Source: Mesostigma viride (lineage: Eukaryota > Streptophyta > Mesostigmatophyceae > Mesostigmatales > Mesostigmataceae). Taken from it: a DNA stretch of 37,216 nt. Positions 9,189-19,247 of this stretch are shown here, in pieces. A program made the position numbers and the translations under genes. Numbering within the stretch: position 1 is the stretch's first letter; every line of letters starts with the position of its first letter. Below the pieces are notes generated by a model. It made no database searches. It saw nothing but the letters and a program-made list of their open reading frames with translations, and was not told the DNA's origin. The stretch spans positions 1-37,216 of the forward strand of contig RPFO01001012.1 of NCBI GenBank assembly GCA_009746045.1. The letters are read 5' to 3'.

Positions 9189-12168
9189 ATGGCATCCGTT
9201 CAGACCATGGCCTTCTCCGATCTCGGGACCGGCAAGCTCAGCCAGCTGTCCACCGACCAGATCTGCTCCGGGGAAGCGGCCACGGATGTCATCGTCATGT
9301 CCGCCAAGTCCAAGATCCACCTCGTGCCCAACACCGCCAACTTCAACGACTGGGAGTCGTCCACCCTGCCGCCCCTCGACGCCGGCGTCAGCCAGAACAA
9401 CGTGGTCGTGCACGGAAACCTCGACGTGCTCGGCACCTTCACCACCGCGAACCTCGATTTCGCAAAGGGAAACTACACCAAGAACTCCGTCACCACCATC
9501 CCGCTCAACAGCGTCGTCAAGTCGACCTCCAACAACCTCGTGCTCGAGGGCCTGACCACCGCGAACGAGGTCATCGTCCAGGACTGCAAATTCGTAGCCC
9601 ACCAGCCCGCCATCCTCGCCTCCAATGGCACGTTCCCCCTGCCCACCGCCATGTCCGTGCGCGGTGAGAACGGACCCGAGAACAAGGAGGTCAAGCTCGG
9701 TCTCCTCTACAACGCAGGCAAGTTCGGAAACGGAGCCACCGCGTGGAGGGGCGTCGTCGACTCCGAGGACGTCGACATGGAGCTCCGGTCGGACGCACAG
9801 CTGAGACTGTCCGCCGACAGGGTCGCGTCCGGAGAGGTCAAGATCAACGCCGGCGCCGCCATCACCATGGCCCCCAGCGCCGCCTCCGCCGGCGTGGACC
9901 CCGCCTCCCAGATCGTCGTGCAGTCCACCGCCCTCGAGAACTCGGCCGTCGCCTCCACCTCCGCCACCCGCGGAAACCACGCCTACGCCACAGACGCCGT
10001 CACCATCCGGGGCAAGAAGTCCACCGCCGCGTCCACGGGCGGCAACCTGTGGATCACCGGCGACACCACCGTGTCCGGCAGCAGCGTCGCCGTCGAGCAG
10101 GTCAAGTTCGTGGACTCCGCCATCTCCACCACCAACCCCACGCTCGAGCTCTCCGCCGCCTCCGACATCGCCGTCAAGAAGGACCTCGTCCTCAGCGGTA
10201 AGCTCTCTACCGCCGCGGGAGACCTCACCATCGCCCCCGCCACCGGCCTCGTCAAGGTCATGGGAAACCTCGAGGTCGACGGACAGCTCACCACCGTCAA
10301 CGCCGTCACCACCAACGTGGCCGTCACCGAGAAGATCGTCTCCCTCGCCAACACCGACACCGCGACCCTCGCCAGCTGGGCCTTCAACGGCGACTCGCCC
10401 GTCGACACCCAAGCCTCCCTCAGCATGGCCCTCACCAACGCCACCATCGCCAACGGTGTCCTCACGCTGCCTGCCAACGGAAGCGCGTCCTCCGCCGAGG
10501 CGGACATCGGCAGCGCACTCACCGGGTCGTACCAGATCGGCTTCAACATCAAGGCGGGAGCCGCGGCGCTCACCGTGTTCCGCTTCTGCGACTCCAGCCT
10601 GAGCCTGGCCAGCGGGATCAGGCTGGCGGTCACCAGCAGCGGCTGGGTCAAGTGTCTGTCGCGGGCGTTTCGCGGGCCTCCAGCTACGTCGTCATCACGC
10701 CGAACCAGAAGAACCGCATCCTCTTCAGGAGACTGAAGTACTCCGCCGACAACTCGACCTTCCAGATGTTCGCGAACGGCGTCCCCGTGGCCCTCAACAT
10801 GAGCGGGTACACGGCCGCCACCGCCTTCGCCGCGGACATCCCCTCGCCAGCCAAGGTCTACTTCGGGGGGGCGTTCTGACCGGCGCCATCGAGATCGACG
10901 ACGTGCGCGTCGAGTCCATCCCCACCGCCCCCACCAACGCCAACGCCGACGGCGCCGGGCTGGCCGTGCAGGGCGACGGGGCCGTCAGCGGGATCGCCTG
11001 CAGCCGCGCCATCGCGTGGAAGAACAACGTGCAGCAGGAACTCGGCGACCACACCGGATCCTACTGGCACATCCAGGGAGGCCAGCTCATGCTCTCCCGC
11101 ACCATCGCCACTGACCTCAGGAAGGCGCCCGGATCCAACGTCAAGCTGTCGGCGCTACCCGCGGACGCCGGCAACGGAACCACCGAGCCCCACATGTGGG
11201 CCCTGAGCGCGTACACCGGACCCACCAGCGGGCGTTTCCGCAGCGTCCCCGCGAGGAGCCCCACCGACACCGTAACCATGGCCTACGACTGCTCCGGGGA
11301 CCCCAGCCTCGTCGCCCCATCGCACGTCAATGGGTACTTCCAGACGCTGTACGGCACCACCAACCGCCTCAAGTCCTACTACTTCGCCGACGGGGGCATC
11401 AGCCCCTCCTCCCAATACGACCTCCTCTTCACCGGCATCGTCAAGCCCGTCGACGCCTCCCTGCTGTCCGCCACCGGCGGGAACCCGCTCAGCGTTTCCG
11501 CCAGCATCGCGTCCCCCGTCAACATGTGCGAGCTGATGGCCGTGGGAGACACCTCCACCGCCGCCAACGTATCCGTCTGGGTGTGGCAGGGCGGACGCAT
11601 CCTCATGGCCACCGGGGCCGCGTACAACGCCAGCACCGTCCCGCTGGTCGGCGCGCGCGAGGTCGTGATCGGCCTCCAGCTGCACCCCACGCTCGGCCCG
11701 CGCCTCTACGTCAACGGCGCGCTCAAGACCTCCAGTTTCGCAGGGTGGAAGAACATCAGCGACAACTCCAGCCTCGCCTCGCCCCCTCTCATCGCCATGA
11801 ACGCGACCCAGGCCAAGCGCGGGCTCTTCCTGGGCTCCCGCACCGTCTACACCTCCGGCACCGCCTTCAACGTCGCGTACAAGAGCTGGCGCGTCGTCAA
11901 CACCTCCGGCATGACCGACGCGCAGGTGGAGAACACCCAGCTCTACAGGTACAGCACCGAGTACGACGCGGGCCCGCTGAGGGTCACCTACGGATTCAGG
12001 ATCGCAGACAACGAGAGTCTGCAGATCGTCAAGGCCGAGGGATCCAACTCCGGCGACCTCGTGCTGGGGAACCCCGCGCCCGTCAACGACTCCAACAACA
12101 ACGCCATCGGATCGCTCGGGGGCTCCGCCTCGGCGGACGTCGTCCTGGAGCTGTACAACAAGCCCTAG
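9189..12168 (+). CDS. Fibre-like protein with two LamG-type domains, two frame breaks
   Basis: The start at 9189 follows an AT-rich leader (AAAAATTTTTCCC); an in-frame start at 9120 also exists. The N-terminal 400 residues are Thr/Ser/Val-rich beta-repeat sequence with phage-fibre-like phrases (VVVHGNLDVLGTFTTAN, VKVMGNLEVDGQLTTVN). A first LamG/ConA-like domain runs from about 10370 to 10920 (SWAFNGDSP to IEIDDVRVESIP). A second spans about 11520-11960 (LYVNGALK, RGLFLGSR, YKSWRVVNTSGMTDAQVEN). The frame changes by -1 at about 10652 and again at the G7 run 10865-10871; both lie inside the first LamG domain, and the fold continues cleanly across each. Joined, it is about 990 residues. Likely a virion surface adhesin (inference). 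Confidence 0.8.
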
Positions 12169-12340
12169 GCCGTCTAAAGCGCCCTGCTTCGAGTCGGTTT
12201 TGTTTGCGTCATTTTATGAATTAAAAAATAATCCCAACTGCCGTACGTGTCCCCATTCCCCACTGCTGGTTCAGAGCGCGTGTAACGCGGCCAAATAATT
12301 AGCTCGGGGTCTATGTAAACCCGCGCGAGACCCAGCGAAC

Positions 12341-13324
12341 ATGCCGCCCAATGTCGGCCTGGCCACCGGAAGGATCTTTTTCCGAGCCGTCGCGGCTCGT
12401 GAGATCGGGTCATCCGCCGACAACGGGGCGCCGTCAGGAACGATCAAGGTCTTGCGGGATGGGACCAACACCGTGCTGCAGGCCGTCAACCCGAACGGCT
12501 CGCAGGGGGGCTCCATAGTGATCTCCTCCCAGCCCAGCACCCGGTCCAAGGACGGCAACATTTCGTCCACGTCCATCGTCGGGGTCAGCCTGGAAGGCTT
12601 CCAAACGGAGCCCCTGCCCGCCGAGGACCCGAGACTCGCCGGCATCGCCGACAACACGACCCCCGCGCCAGACAAGCACTCGCTGATCAGAGCGACCACC
12701 CACGACCTCGTGCTCGCCGGCAACAACGTGCTCCCTGTCGCAGATCCCGGAGGACGCCACGGGCGCGTCGTCACCCTGGGCGAGCTGCACGCCTACAAGG
12801 GGGACGGGACGGCGGCCGAGGGGGGAGACGCCATCAGGGTATGGGGAAAGCACCTGAACGCCGCGTCGGGCCTCCAGGACCCCGCCTGGCTGACCGTGGG
12901 GGTGCATCAGAACGCGCAATACGCCCAGACGGGCTCCAGCGCCACGCGGGCGCGGGTGGCCAGCACCCCAAACGCGGACCTGTCCCTGGAATCGGGCGAC
13001 CAGCTGCGATTGAGCGGCAGGGCCGTCGTCGCCCACTCCCAGTCGTCGTTCAAGTTCCTCCCCGGAGGGCCTCTGCCGCCCCCGGACGCGTGGCTGGAGA
13101 TAGCCCGCAAGGACGACCCGGCGGGCATCGCGCTCTCCACGTCCGCCTCCCTCGACATGGTGGTGAAGCCCGGGACGGGCAGGTTTGGCGTGGAGGCGGA
13201 CAGCGTCGAATTGGGGGCGGGCGACGTCCGCTACAAGTTTGTGGTCGTCAATGGTCAGCTGAGGATAAACAAGCGGGTCGTGTCCGCCCAGTCGGAAAAG
13301 ACCGTGTTCATTTTCGATTCGTAA
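12341..13324 (+). CDS. Virion fibre-related protein (327 aa)
   Basis: A 327-residue protein rich in Gly, Ser, Asp and beta-branched residues, with no membrane segment. A central stretch (NADLSLESGDQLRLSG) parallels one in the 9189-12168 fibre-like protein (VDMELRSDAQLRLSAD), suggesting the two share a repeat or domain. The C-terminus (KFVVVNGQLRINKRV) looks like a short beta-hairpin. It is co-directional with the fibre-like gene and separated by about 170 bases of AT-rich spacer. Probably structural (inference). Confidence 0.7.
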   Translation: MPPNVGLATGRIFFRAVAAREIGSSADNGAPSGTIKVLRDGTNTVLQAVNPNGSQGGSIVISSQPSTRSKDGNISSTSIVGVSLEGFQTEPLPAEDPRLAGIADNTTPAPDKHSLIRATTHDLVLAGNNVLPVADPGGRHGRVVTLGELHAYKGDGTAAEGGDAIRVWGKHLNAASGLQDPAWLTVGVHQNAQYAQTGSSATRARVASTPNADLSLESGDQLRLSGRAVVAHSQSSFKFLPGGPLPPPDAWLEIARKDDPAGIALSTSASLDMVVKPGTGRFGVEADSVELGAGDVRYKFVVVNGQLRINKRVVSAQSEKTVFIFDS

Positions 13325-13339
13325 TAATAATAATAATAA
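13322..13339 (+). terminator. Tandem in-frame stop codons (TAA repeat)
   Basis: The stop of 12341-13324 is the first of six consecutive TAA or near-TAA triplets (TAATAATAATAATAATAA). It is both a trinucleotide microsatellite and a read-through block. Whether it also ends the transcript cannot be told from sequence. Confidence 0.45.
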
Positions 13340-13379
13340 CAATTCATAACAATCATGTGACGATTTGAACGAATGCATC

Positions 13380-13849
13380 CTAGCCCTGGAGCACGTAGGA
13401 AAGGAAGTCGTTCAGGCGAGCCCGGGGATCCTCGTCCCTGTCGTACCCCGTCGCAAGCTTCGTCAGCAACTTGGAGTCCGCTCGGCTCTGGAGGTCCTCT
13501 ATGAGCGCCGGGTCGCCGAACGCGTAACGGAACATCAGGTCGGTCACGCGATCGCGGAAACTGGCCGCGCGGGAACCGGGGAGGACCATCGCCATCTCGA
13601 TCATCACGTCGCGCCCCCCACGGGCGTCCTCATGTCCTGCGCGTCGCCCGGAAACACGTGGTACGCGCACCGGGAGGGGATGTCCGTGTCGTTCTTCACG
13701 TACTTGTTCCAGCACTTGCGGGCCTTCAGGTCCGCGTACGGCCGGGGCTGGCCGTCCTCCCCCGTGAAGCACAACAGCTTTATCACGTCCAGGGCCGAAA
13801 CCTTCCCCTCGTCCGTCATACGGATCTTGTCCGCAAGCGCCGTCGCCAT
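13380..13849 (-). CDS. Short BRO/antirepressor-like family member, one frame break
   Basis: The N-terminus (KIRMTDEGKVSALDVIKLLCF) and a downstream part (MAMVLPGSRAASFRDRVTDL, then DPALIEDLQSRAD) align in order with the larger paralogues at 14720-15655 and 21945-22838 (KIRVTPDG, VIDVIK, LLPGKRAASFR). The two parts lie in adjacent frames, joined by a -1 change at the C6 run 13614-13619 (G run in the mRNA). The gene stops after the N-terminal domain and lacks the C-terminal half of its paralogues. It is either a stand-alone BRO-N-like domain or a truncated copy. Confidence 0.6.
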
Positions 13850-13935
13850 AGCCGCCGACGAGGCGTCGCGCGCGTGTCATGCATCAACGGACATAATTTA
13901 CGGAACCCGATAAACGCGCCAAGCCCCAACCGAAA

Positions 13936-14199
13936 ATGAGGGCCAGCGGTATCCGTCAGCGCGCGATGACCACCGCCAACAGGGAGGTGAACAACCTCAC
14001 CGTCGGGGACACGATCACGTTCGGAAACGGGGACAGGCTGGGGGCCACCAACCCCTTCGCGTTCGGCTCGTTCGGACACTTCGCATCCACCTACGACGAC
14101 GCGGGCGAACCTGTGCTCGAATACCGCGTCGCCAACCCGGCGGCACCCGGCGGCTACGACATGTTCTTCCGGGTGTCCCGCGACCAGTCGCCGGTGTGA
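13936..14199 (+). CDS. Small beta-rich protein, possibly virion (87 aa)
   Basis: An 87-residue protein with a phrase resembling fibre N-terminal repeats (VNNLTVGDTITFGNGDRLG), and Gly/Phe/Tyr-rich sequence afterwards. No membrane segment. The neighbourhood of the fibre-like genes and the composition suggest a small structural or fibre-assembly protein (inference). The minus-strand gene at 13380-13849 starts divergently 87 bases away. Confidence 0.55.
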   Translation: MRASGIRQRAMTTANREVNNLTVGDTITFGNGDRLGATNPFAFGSFGHFASTYDDAGEPVLEYRVANPAAPGGYDMFFRVSRDQSPV

Positions 14200-14245
14200 C
14201 GCGGCACGGGAAGAGGGGAAAAAATGGAAGCTGGCTGTGTGTGCG

Positions 14246-14718
14246 ATGCAGGCCGCCGTGGTGCGCGTCTGGACCCCCGTATGCCAGGAAAAGACCGGGA
14301 AAAGCAACCCCGTCGTGCTGGTGGACACGGTAAAGAAGAGGCTCTTGAGCGTGGGCGTGGGAGCGAAGGAGCACGTCATGGCCTTCGCCGACCGAGGGGA
14401 CGCCAAGAGGTTCGCCATAGCCGCCAGGGTGCTCAGGGCAGTCGATGAGCGGTGTACCACCCTCGAGTCCCTCGCCGTCGCCCTCGACAGCCTCAAGGGG
14501 TGGTCGCCCGATATGACGAGGAGCCCATCCACCTCGTCACCGGGTTGCGATGTATCGACGTGCCCCCCGACCTGCTCATGAAGTACTGCTCCTACTCGAG
14601 CATGGCCGTCTACTTCGCCTCCGAGCGCCCCGAGAGGGACGTCATCATCAGCGAGGGGGTCTTCCGGGTGCATCCCAGGGGCAGCGGGGTACTGGGCGGG
14701 TGGGATGACGTCCTGTGA
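14246..14718 (+). CDS. Unknown protein, one frame break (about 157 aa)
   Basis: The first frame starts MQAAVVRVWTPVC and encodes about 85 residues with a helix rich in Ala/Lys (AFADRGDAKRFAIAARVLRAV). The second frame continues with EEPIHLVTGLRCIDVPPDLL and ends GGWDDVL. The change is -1 near the G4 run 14497-14500 or the C3 run 14507-14509. The downstream part is well-formed protein, so one gene is more likely than two. No family recognised. It ends one base before the stop of the convergent 14720-15655 gene. Confidence 0.6.
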
Positions 14719-14719
14719 C

Positions 14720-15655
14720 TCAGGCGGCCAGCTTCAGCCGCTCCTCGCGGTTGTAGCTCCTGTTCTCCAGCATCAGGCGCTTGTTCGTCTCGGCCCACTC
14801 CGGCCCGCGGTACTCGCGCGCCTCATCGTAGTATCCCAGCTTCTCCAGACCGGGGCCAAGGGCCTCCAAGATGGCCGTGGCCGCCTTCTCCGGGCTGCCC
14901 CCCTTTTCCACCATCGCCCGGTGGCGGTCGTGGAATACGAACATCACGCCGCTCATAGAGTCCGAGAAAGTGTCCCTTGTCGCCTGGCTCCTCCTCGTCA
15001 GCCCCTGGTCACGCCTGTAATCCGCGGTCTGATCGTACCCGGTGACGAGCTGGTTGCCCAGGTTGTTGACCGCCGCGTACACCCGGGGGGGCACCGGCTT
15101 CCCGGAACCCGCGCTGTCCCTTATGGCGCGCATGTTCAGTTTTGTCTCCTCGCAGCTCTTCACCCTGGGGGCCGCCTTCACCCTCGCGCGGTCCAAGGGG
15201 ACGAACTCCTGTCCCGTTTTCTCCTCGTACCTATCCAGCAGGTCCTGGATAAGAGCAGGGTCCACCTCCAGGTACCGCTCCAGCAGGACCGCCATGTTAA
15301 GGCGGAAGCTCGCGGCCTTCTTCCCGGGCAGCAGCTGGATGATCTGAATGATCCCCAGCCGGTCCGCGACAGGGGTGTCTCGCTGACCGGGGCCGGCAAA
15401 TCGTTGGTTGACTATGACAGAGTCAACCTCCCTGTGCTCCTCCCGGAGGCGTAAGAGGGCAGTGCTGGCGTGGGTGGCGGAATTGCGTGAAAGGGCGCCG
15501 TCGTCGCTCATGAATAAAATGCATTTAATAATGTCTATTACAGACACCATCCCATCCGGCGTCACCCGGATCTTGTTCGCGAACGGGTCGTCCGTGCCTT
15601 CTGCCAAGGGAGCGGACGGCTGCAAATACTCGATAATAGCTGTCGACATCTTCAC
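14720..15655 (-). CDS. BRO/antirepressor-like protein (311 aa)
   Basis: The N-terminal domain (residues about 25-145) has KIRVTPDGMVSVIDIIKCIL, then RQRDTPVADRLGIIQIIQLLPGKKAASFR-type sequence, a pattern of virus-encoded antirepressor or BRO-N-like DNA-binding domains (assigned by eye). The C-terminal half (about 165-310) shares SCE-x-TK, SQATRDTFSDSM and an N-K-R-L-M-x-x-N ending with the paralogue at 21945-22838. Starts at 15655 and 15649 are both possible; an AATAAA-like signal lies just upstream at 15664. Probable role: sequence-specific regulation of viral or host genes. Confidence 0.7.
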   Translation of the reverse strand: MKMSTAIIEYLQPSAPLAEGTDDPFANKIRVTPDGMVSVIDIIKCILFMSDDGALSRNSATHASTALLRLREEHREVDSVIVNQRFAGPGQRDTPVADRLGIIQIIQLLPGKKAASFRLNMAVLLERYLEVDPALIQDLLDRYEEKTGQEFVPLDRARVKAAPRVKSCEETKLNMRAIRDSAGSGKPVPPRVYAAVNNLGNQLVTGYDQTADYRRDQGLTRRSQATRDTFSDSMSGVMFVFHDRHRAMVEKGGSPEKAATAILEALGPGLEKLGYYDEAREYRGPEWAETNKRLMLENRSYNREERLKLAA

Positions 15656-15779
15656 ATGTTTGCATCAATAAAGAGAAATATTACAACTCCAAATAAACGC
15701 GTCACTCATTCACACTGATTAGTAGGTCGGATAGGCGCGTCAAATGCACCACCTAAATCCTCGCATTTCCAATTAAAAA

Positions 15780-16046
15780 ATGGTAGTCGAGTGGACCCTC
15801 CAGGACTTCCTGTCATCCGGCTGGTCGATCGAGGAGCTGGCCGAGCTTCCCCCCGACGAGCGGCCGAGGATACAGACCGGATACCTCAAGACCGTCTGCT
15901 TCGACCGGAACGGCGAGTACAACGTCTGGCGCCTGCTCAAAGACACTCCGCCCCACACGTGGGACAGCCTCCCCGGGCACTGCATCCTGCGCCACCAGGT
16001 GGCGTACCACTCCTGGGACGCCGACGAGAACCAGATGTCGCTGTGA
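15780..16046 (+). CDS. Small acidic protein of unknown function (88 aa)
   Basis: An 88-residue soluble protein, rich in Trp (five), Asp and Glu, with no recognised motif. The start immediately follows AATTAAAAAA, an A-tract leader seen at other genes here. The stop is followed by AATAATAAACG, a possible polyadenylation signal. The next plus-strand gene begins 37 bases later. Confidence 0.6.
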   Translation: MVVEWTLQDFLSSGWSIEELAELPPDERPRIQTGYLKTVCFDRNGEYNVWRLLKDTPPHTWDSLPGHCILRHQVAYHSWDADENQMSL

Positions 16047-16083
16047 AATAATAAACGAACCTCCTCCATATACATAGCCAGCC

Positions 16084-17054
16084 ATGCCCAGGAACACGCA
16101 AGTCACCGCCGAAAACGACCTGCACAACCTGCTGGGCCCTCTCCTGGCCCTGCTGCAACTGGCGCACCTGCCGCCACAGGGCAGGCGGCACCCCACGCTC
16201 AGAGGCCTCGCCCTGATAGCCGACGCGGACGGCGAGTGGGCGGTGAACCTCGCGAGGGAGCCCGCGATCACCATCACCCACGACGACGGCAGAAACGTCT
16301 ACCGCGAGGAGTACGCGCTGAACGGCGTCGCCCATCTGCCCACCGCCCGCGACTGGGCCAACGATCAGCTGCGATACATCCTCAACCCCCTGACGGGGCG
16401 GGTGGACAGGGACAGGAGGGCGCTGACCATCCAGAACCTGCGCGCCGAGGTCCAGGGGATGCTGCAGACCCTGAGGGCCGACGTGGCGCCCCCGCCCCCG
16501 CTCCAGCCCCGCAGCAGGCGCCCCGCGCCCCAACCCACGCCGTCGGACGTCGCGAGGATGTGGAGTTCCCAGAGCGGGAGCCCCCCGCCCGAGGACAGCG
16601 GCGAGGGCGGCGACTATGTGCCGGGCACGGAACAGGGCGAGAGGGAGGTGTGGACGGGCAAGAAGGGCAGGAAGCGCGCGAGGAAGACGAGCGGAGAGAC
16701 GGCGCCGGGGACCTCGCGCTCCCACGCGGCGAAGAGGAGTCGATCCGAGTCGCCCCTGCCCCCCCAGTTCGCGCGCAAGAGCAGCGCCCGCCGCGCCCCC
16801 TCCGTGATCACCGTCAGCAGCGGGTCGAGCGGCAGCAGGCTCGGGGCGGAAGCGGGTCAAGGAGCAGGAGCGGCGGGTCGAGCGGCAGCAGGTGGAGCGG
16901 GGGCAGCGGGTCAAGGAGCAGTGGGTCGAGCAGGGCCAGCAAGCGCGTCACGCGCCAAACCACGCGCGCGGAGGAGGAGAGGGAGAGGGCCAGGAGGCGC
17001 GCCCTGCAGCTGCAGAAGTACAAGGAGGAGAGGGAGCGGAGGAACCGCTCGTGA
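16084..17054 (+). CDS. Protein with conserved N-terminal domain and long SR/GS-rich basic tail, one frame break
   Basis: Residues 1-150 form a folded-looking domain (LLGPLLALLQLAHLPPQGRR, YREEYALNGVAHLPTARDW). The rest is low complexity: Pro-rich, then acidic (EDSGEGGDYVPGTEQGE), then basic (KKGRKRARKTSGE). The tail moves by -1 at the G4 run 16843-16846 into a frame coding Ser-Gly-Arg repeats and an Arg/Glu-rich coiled helix (TTRAEEERERARRRALQL) that stops at 17054. The unshifted frame runs Ala/Gly and reads poorly. The tail could bind nucleic acid; no family is recognised. Confidence 0.6.
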
Positions 17055-17138
17055 TTCGCTATATCTGCGACGATAACGCGATCCTTCTTTGACGAGTTTT
17101 GAAAGGATTGTTTTGTATTAATGAAAGCCGATCCTGTA

Positions 17139-18475
17139 CTACAGGTCCATCACCACTTTGGTGGGGTCGTCCTCGATCTGCACGCTCTTCTTGATGCCGC
17201 CCCTCTTCTTCTTGGAAGAGGACCGCTTCCCCCCGTCGATCTGCACCCTGCGCACGTCCTCCCCGCCCGCCGAGGAAGCGACGTCGTCGTACGCGCTGGC
17301 GCCGTCGTCGTCCACGATCTCCACGACGTGCTCGCGGCCGGGAGAGGGAGGGCCCATCGCCTCACGCACCACGCGGTCCATGTTCACCGGCGGCGGCACC
17401 TCGGGGCGGAACAGCATCGGACCGCGCATCACGTACCCGCCCTGTTGCGCGGGTGGCGGTGGCTGCTGGGGCTCGACCGGCCCCAGTCCCCCCTCCTGCT
17501 GCTGCTTCTGGATCATGATCTTGACCAGGCTCTTCATCAGCTCCGGGTCCGTCTTGGCGATGTCCGACATGGAAGGGAGGCCCGCGCTCGCGAAAGACGC
17601 AGACATATGGAACATCATCGCGCTGCCCCCCAGCATCAGCATCAGCTCCAGCTCGGGGGGCATCGAGATACGCGTGCGATGCTTGTCGTACAGGCGCTCG
17701 AACACGCCGTCGTAATCGTTCACGTTCGCCATGATGCTCTCGGACCACCCGTCCAGCTTCAGACCGATAGGGTCGTACCGGCTGTTGAAGAACTGCAGCG
17801 CCGACGTCGCCGCCACCAGCACCTGCCGCATCGTGTTGATCGCGGTCTTGGTCTCCGCCGACCGCGCGATCTTCTCGTACTCGAAACGCAGCTCGTTGAT
17901 GTCCGTCTTCGCGTCCAGTCCCGCCTGGACCGAGAAACCCTTCTCCTTCATACGGTGCAGCTTGTGCAGGATCTCCATCTTCTCCAGGTGCAGCTCCTGG
18001 GGCGTCTTCCTGGGCACCGCCTCGTCCTCCACCGCGTTCGCGCCCATCCCGCCGAACCCCGCGTCGCCGTAGTCGTCCTCGTCCTCGTCGCCGTAGTCGT
18101 CGAAGTAGAAGTCGTTCGCCGGTGCCGGTTTGATCGCCGCTGCCGAGGGAGGGGGGCCGCGTACGCGGACCGCGTCTTCTTGGGATTGGCCAGAGCCTCC
18201 AACTCGTCCTCCCCGCCCGGCCCCTTCTTGGCCCGGCCCTTGCCGCCCCGGATCGGCGCCTGCTGCCCGGCCCAGACAGCGGCCCCGTGCGAGATAGGGG
18301 GCGCGGCCGCGGCCAGCGGCGAATCGAAGTCCTCCTCCACGATCTCCACGCGAGACATGTCCCCTCCCCGCACCGCCGGCGCCGTGTGCACGCCGCCCCC
18401 CGCGTCCTCGCCCTCCTCGATCTCCACGGGGATCAGCTTCGTGGACATGTGTGTCTGCCTGATGGGGAATGGCAT
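17139..18475 (-). CDS. DUF5767-type conserved nucleocytovirus protein, one frame break
   Basis: The core has LEKMEILHKLHRMKEKGFSV, LQFFNSRYDPIGLKLDGWSE, YDGVFERLYDKH and PPELELMLMLGGSAMMFH in order. This is the signature I know for a family (recalled as DUF5767) present across nucleocytoviruses and of unknown role. The N-terminus (starts at 18475 or 18448) is acidic, and the end is basic and Lys-rich (KRSSSKKKRGGIKKSVQI). The frame changes by -1 at the G6 run 18151-18156, between SAYA and the Pro-rich linker. Without the break the protein would be about 445 residues, normal for the family. Confidence 0.8.
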
Positions 18476-18504
18476 AATTTACCCCCCCCGGAAACGCACG
18501 TGCC

Positions 18505-19180
18505 CTACATTTGTAAAAACCTCGGGTCGCCGGGGGGAGCTGTGGGCACCACTTCAGCGCATCCACATTCCTGGATGCCAGGGATTTGCGCAGATAGTCA
18601 CGACGCGCCTCCTCCAAGCGCTCCCTGTCCTCGCCGTTTCTCCCCTGATTACGGTCTCTCGCCCACAGAAGGCCGGTCAAGGCATAGTCGGCCTCACGAC
18701 AAGCCTCCTCCTCCTCAGGGGTGCCTCTGGGTAACGAGAACAACTCGATCCCCCCCATCGGTCACCCGCCTTTATGCGCGCTCTATTAAGCCATCTCTTC
18801 ATAAGCGGCAACGTCCAGGTTAATGGCAAGGGATGGCGAATATCGTGAGCCATGAGTCTATCAATAGACAGGTCGGAGTCGTGGTTTAGCAAAATGCTAT
18901 TGTTTGAAACTGCTTGAAGTCGGTCATCCCTAAAGAGCTCGTTCAATACGCCCACTCGAGCCGGTCGGTTTACTCTGCTGAGGCTCACGGCATCGGTTAA
19001 GGGCAAGTACCCGGTCAACAGCCTGTAAAGGATGGGATTTTCGCTGGCATCGTTGGACCTCATGGCGTGATGTTCTCCCCTACTATGTGGACGTGGGGCG
19101 TGGGCTGAACAAAGCCTTCCCTGCCTCCGGGCGTCACGGGAACACCGACCCCCGCCCTCCATTATCCTTATGCACCTCAT
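18505..19180 (-). CDS. Cys-His motif protein with F-box-like segment, two frame breaks
   Basis: The N-terminus carries C3-x9-C13-x10-C24-x2-H27 (RCIRIMEGGGRC, then RLCSAH), the same spacing as the genes at 19248 and 28786 and similar to small zinc-binding domains recalled as DUF5763. Residues about 48-75 (YRLLTGYLPLTDAVSLSRVN) look F-box-like. After the G7 run at 18750-18756 the frame changes by -1 into IELFSLPRGTPEEEEACREA and a charged helix. A second -1 change at the G6 run 18532-18537 brings a stop at 18505. Length would be about 225 residues. Function unknown; an adaptor-type protein is plausible. Confidence 0.6.
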
Positions 19181-19247
19181 AGTCCGAAAAGGACAAAGAA
19201 CATTTTATGGAAGCCTTTCTTTTCTGATCTAATGTCATAGTCGGCAT

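Noticed and set aside
9123-10412. 429-codon Gly/Val/Asp-rich minus-strand frame
   Set aside because: Lies opposite the fibre-like gene; its composition reflects third-position GC of the real gene.
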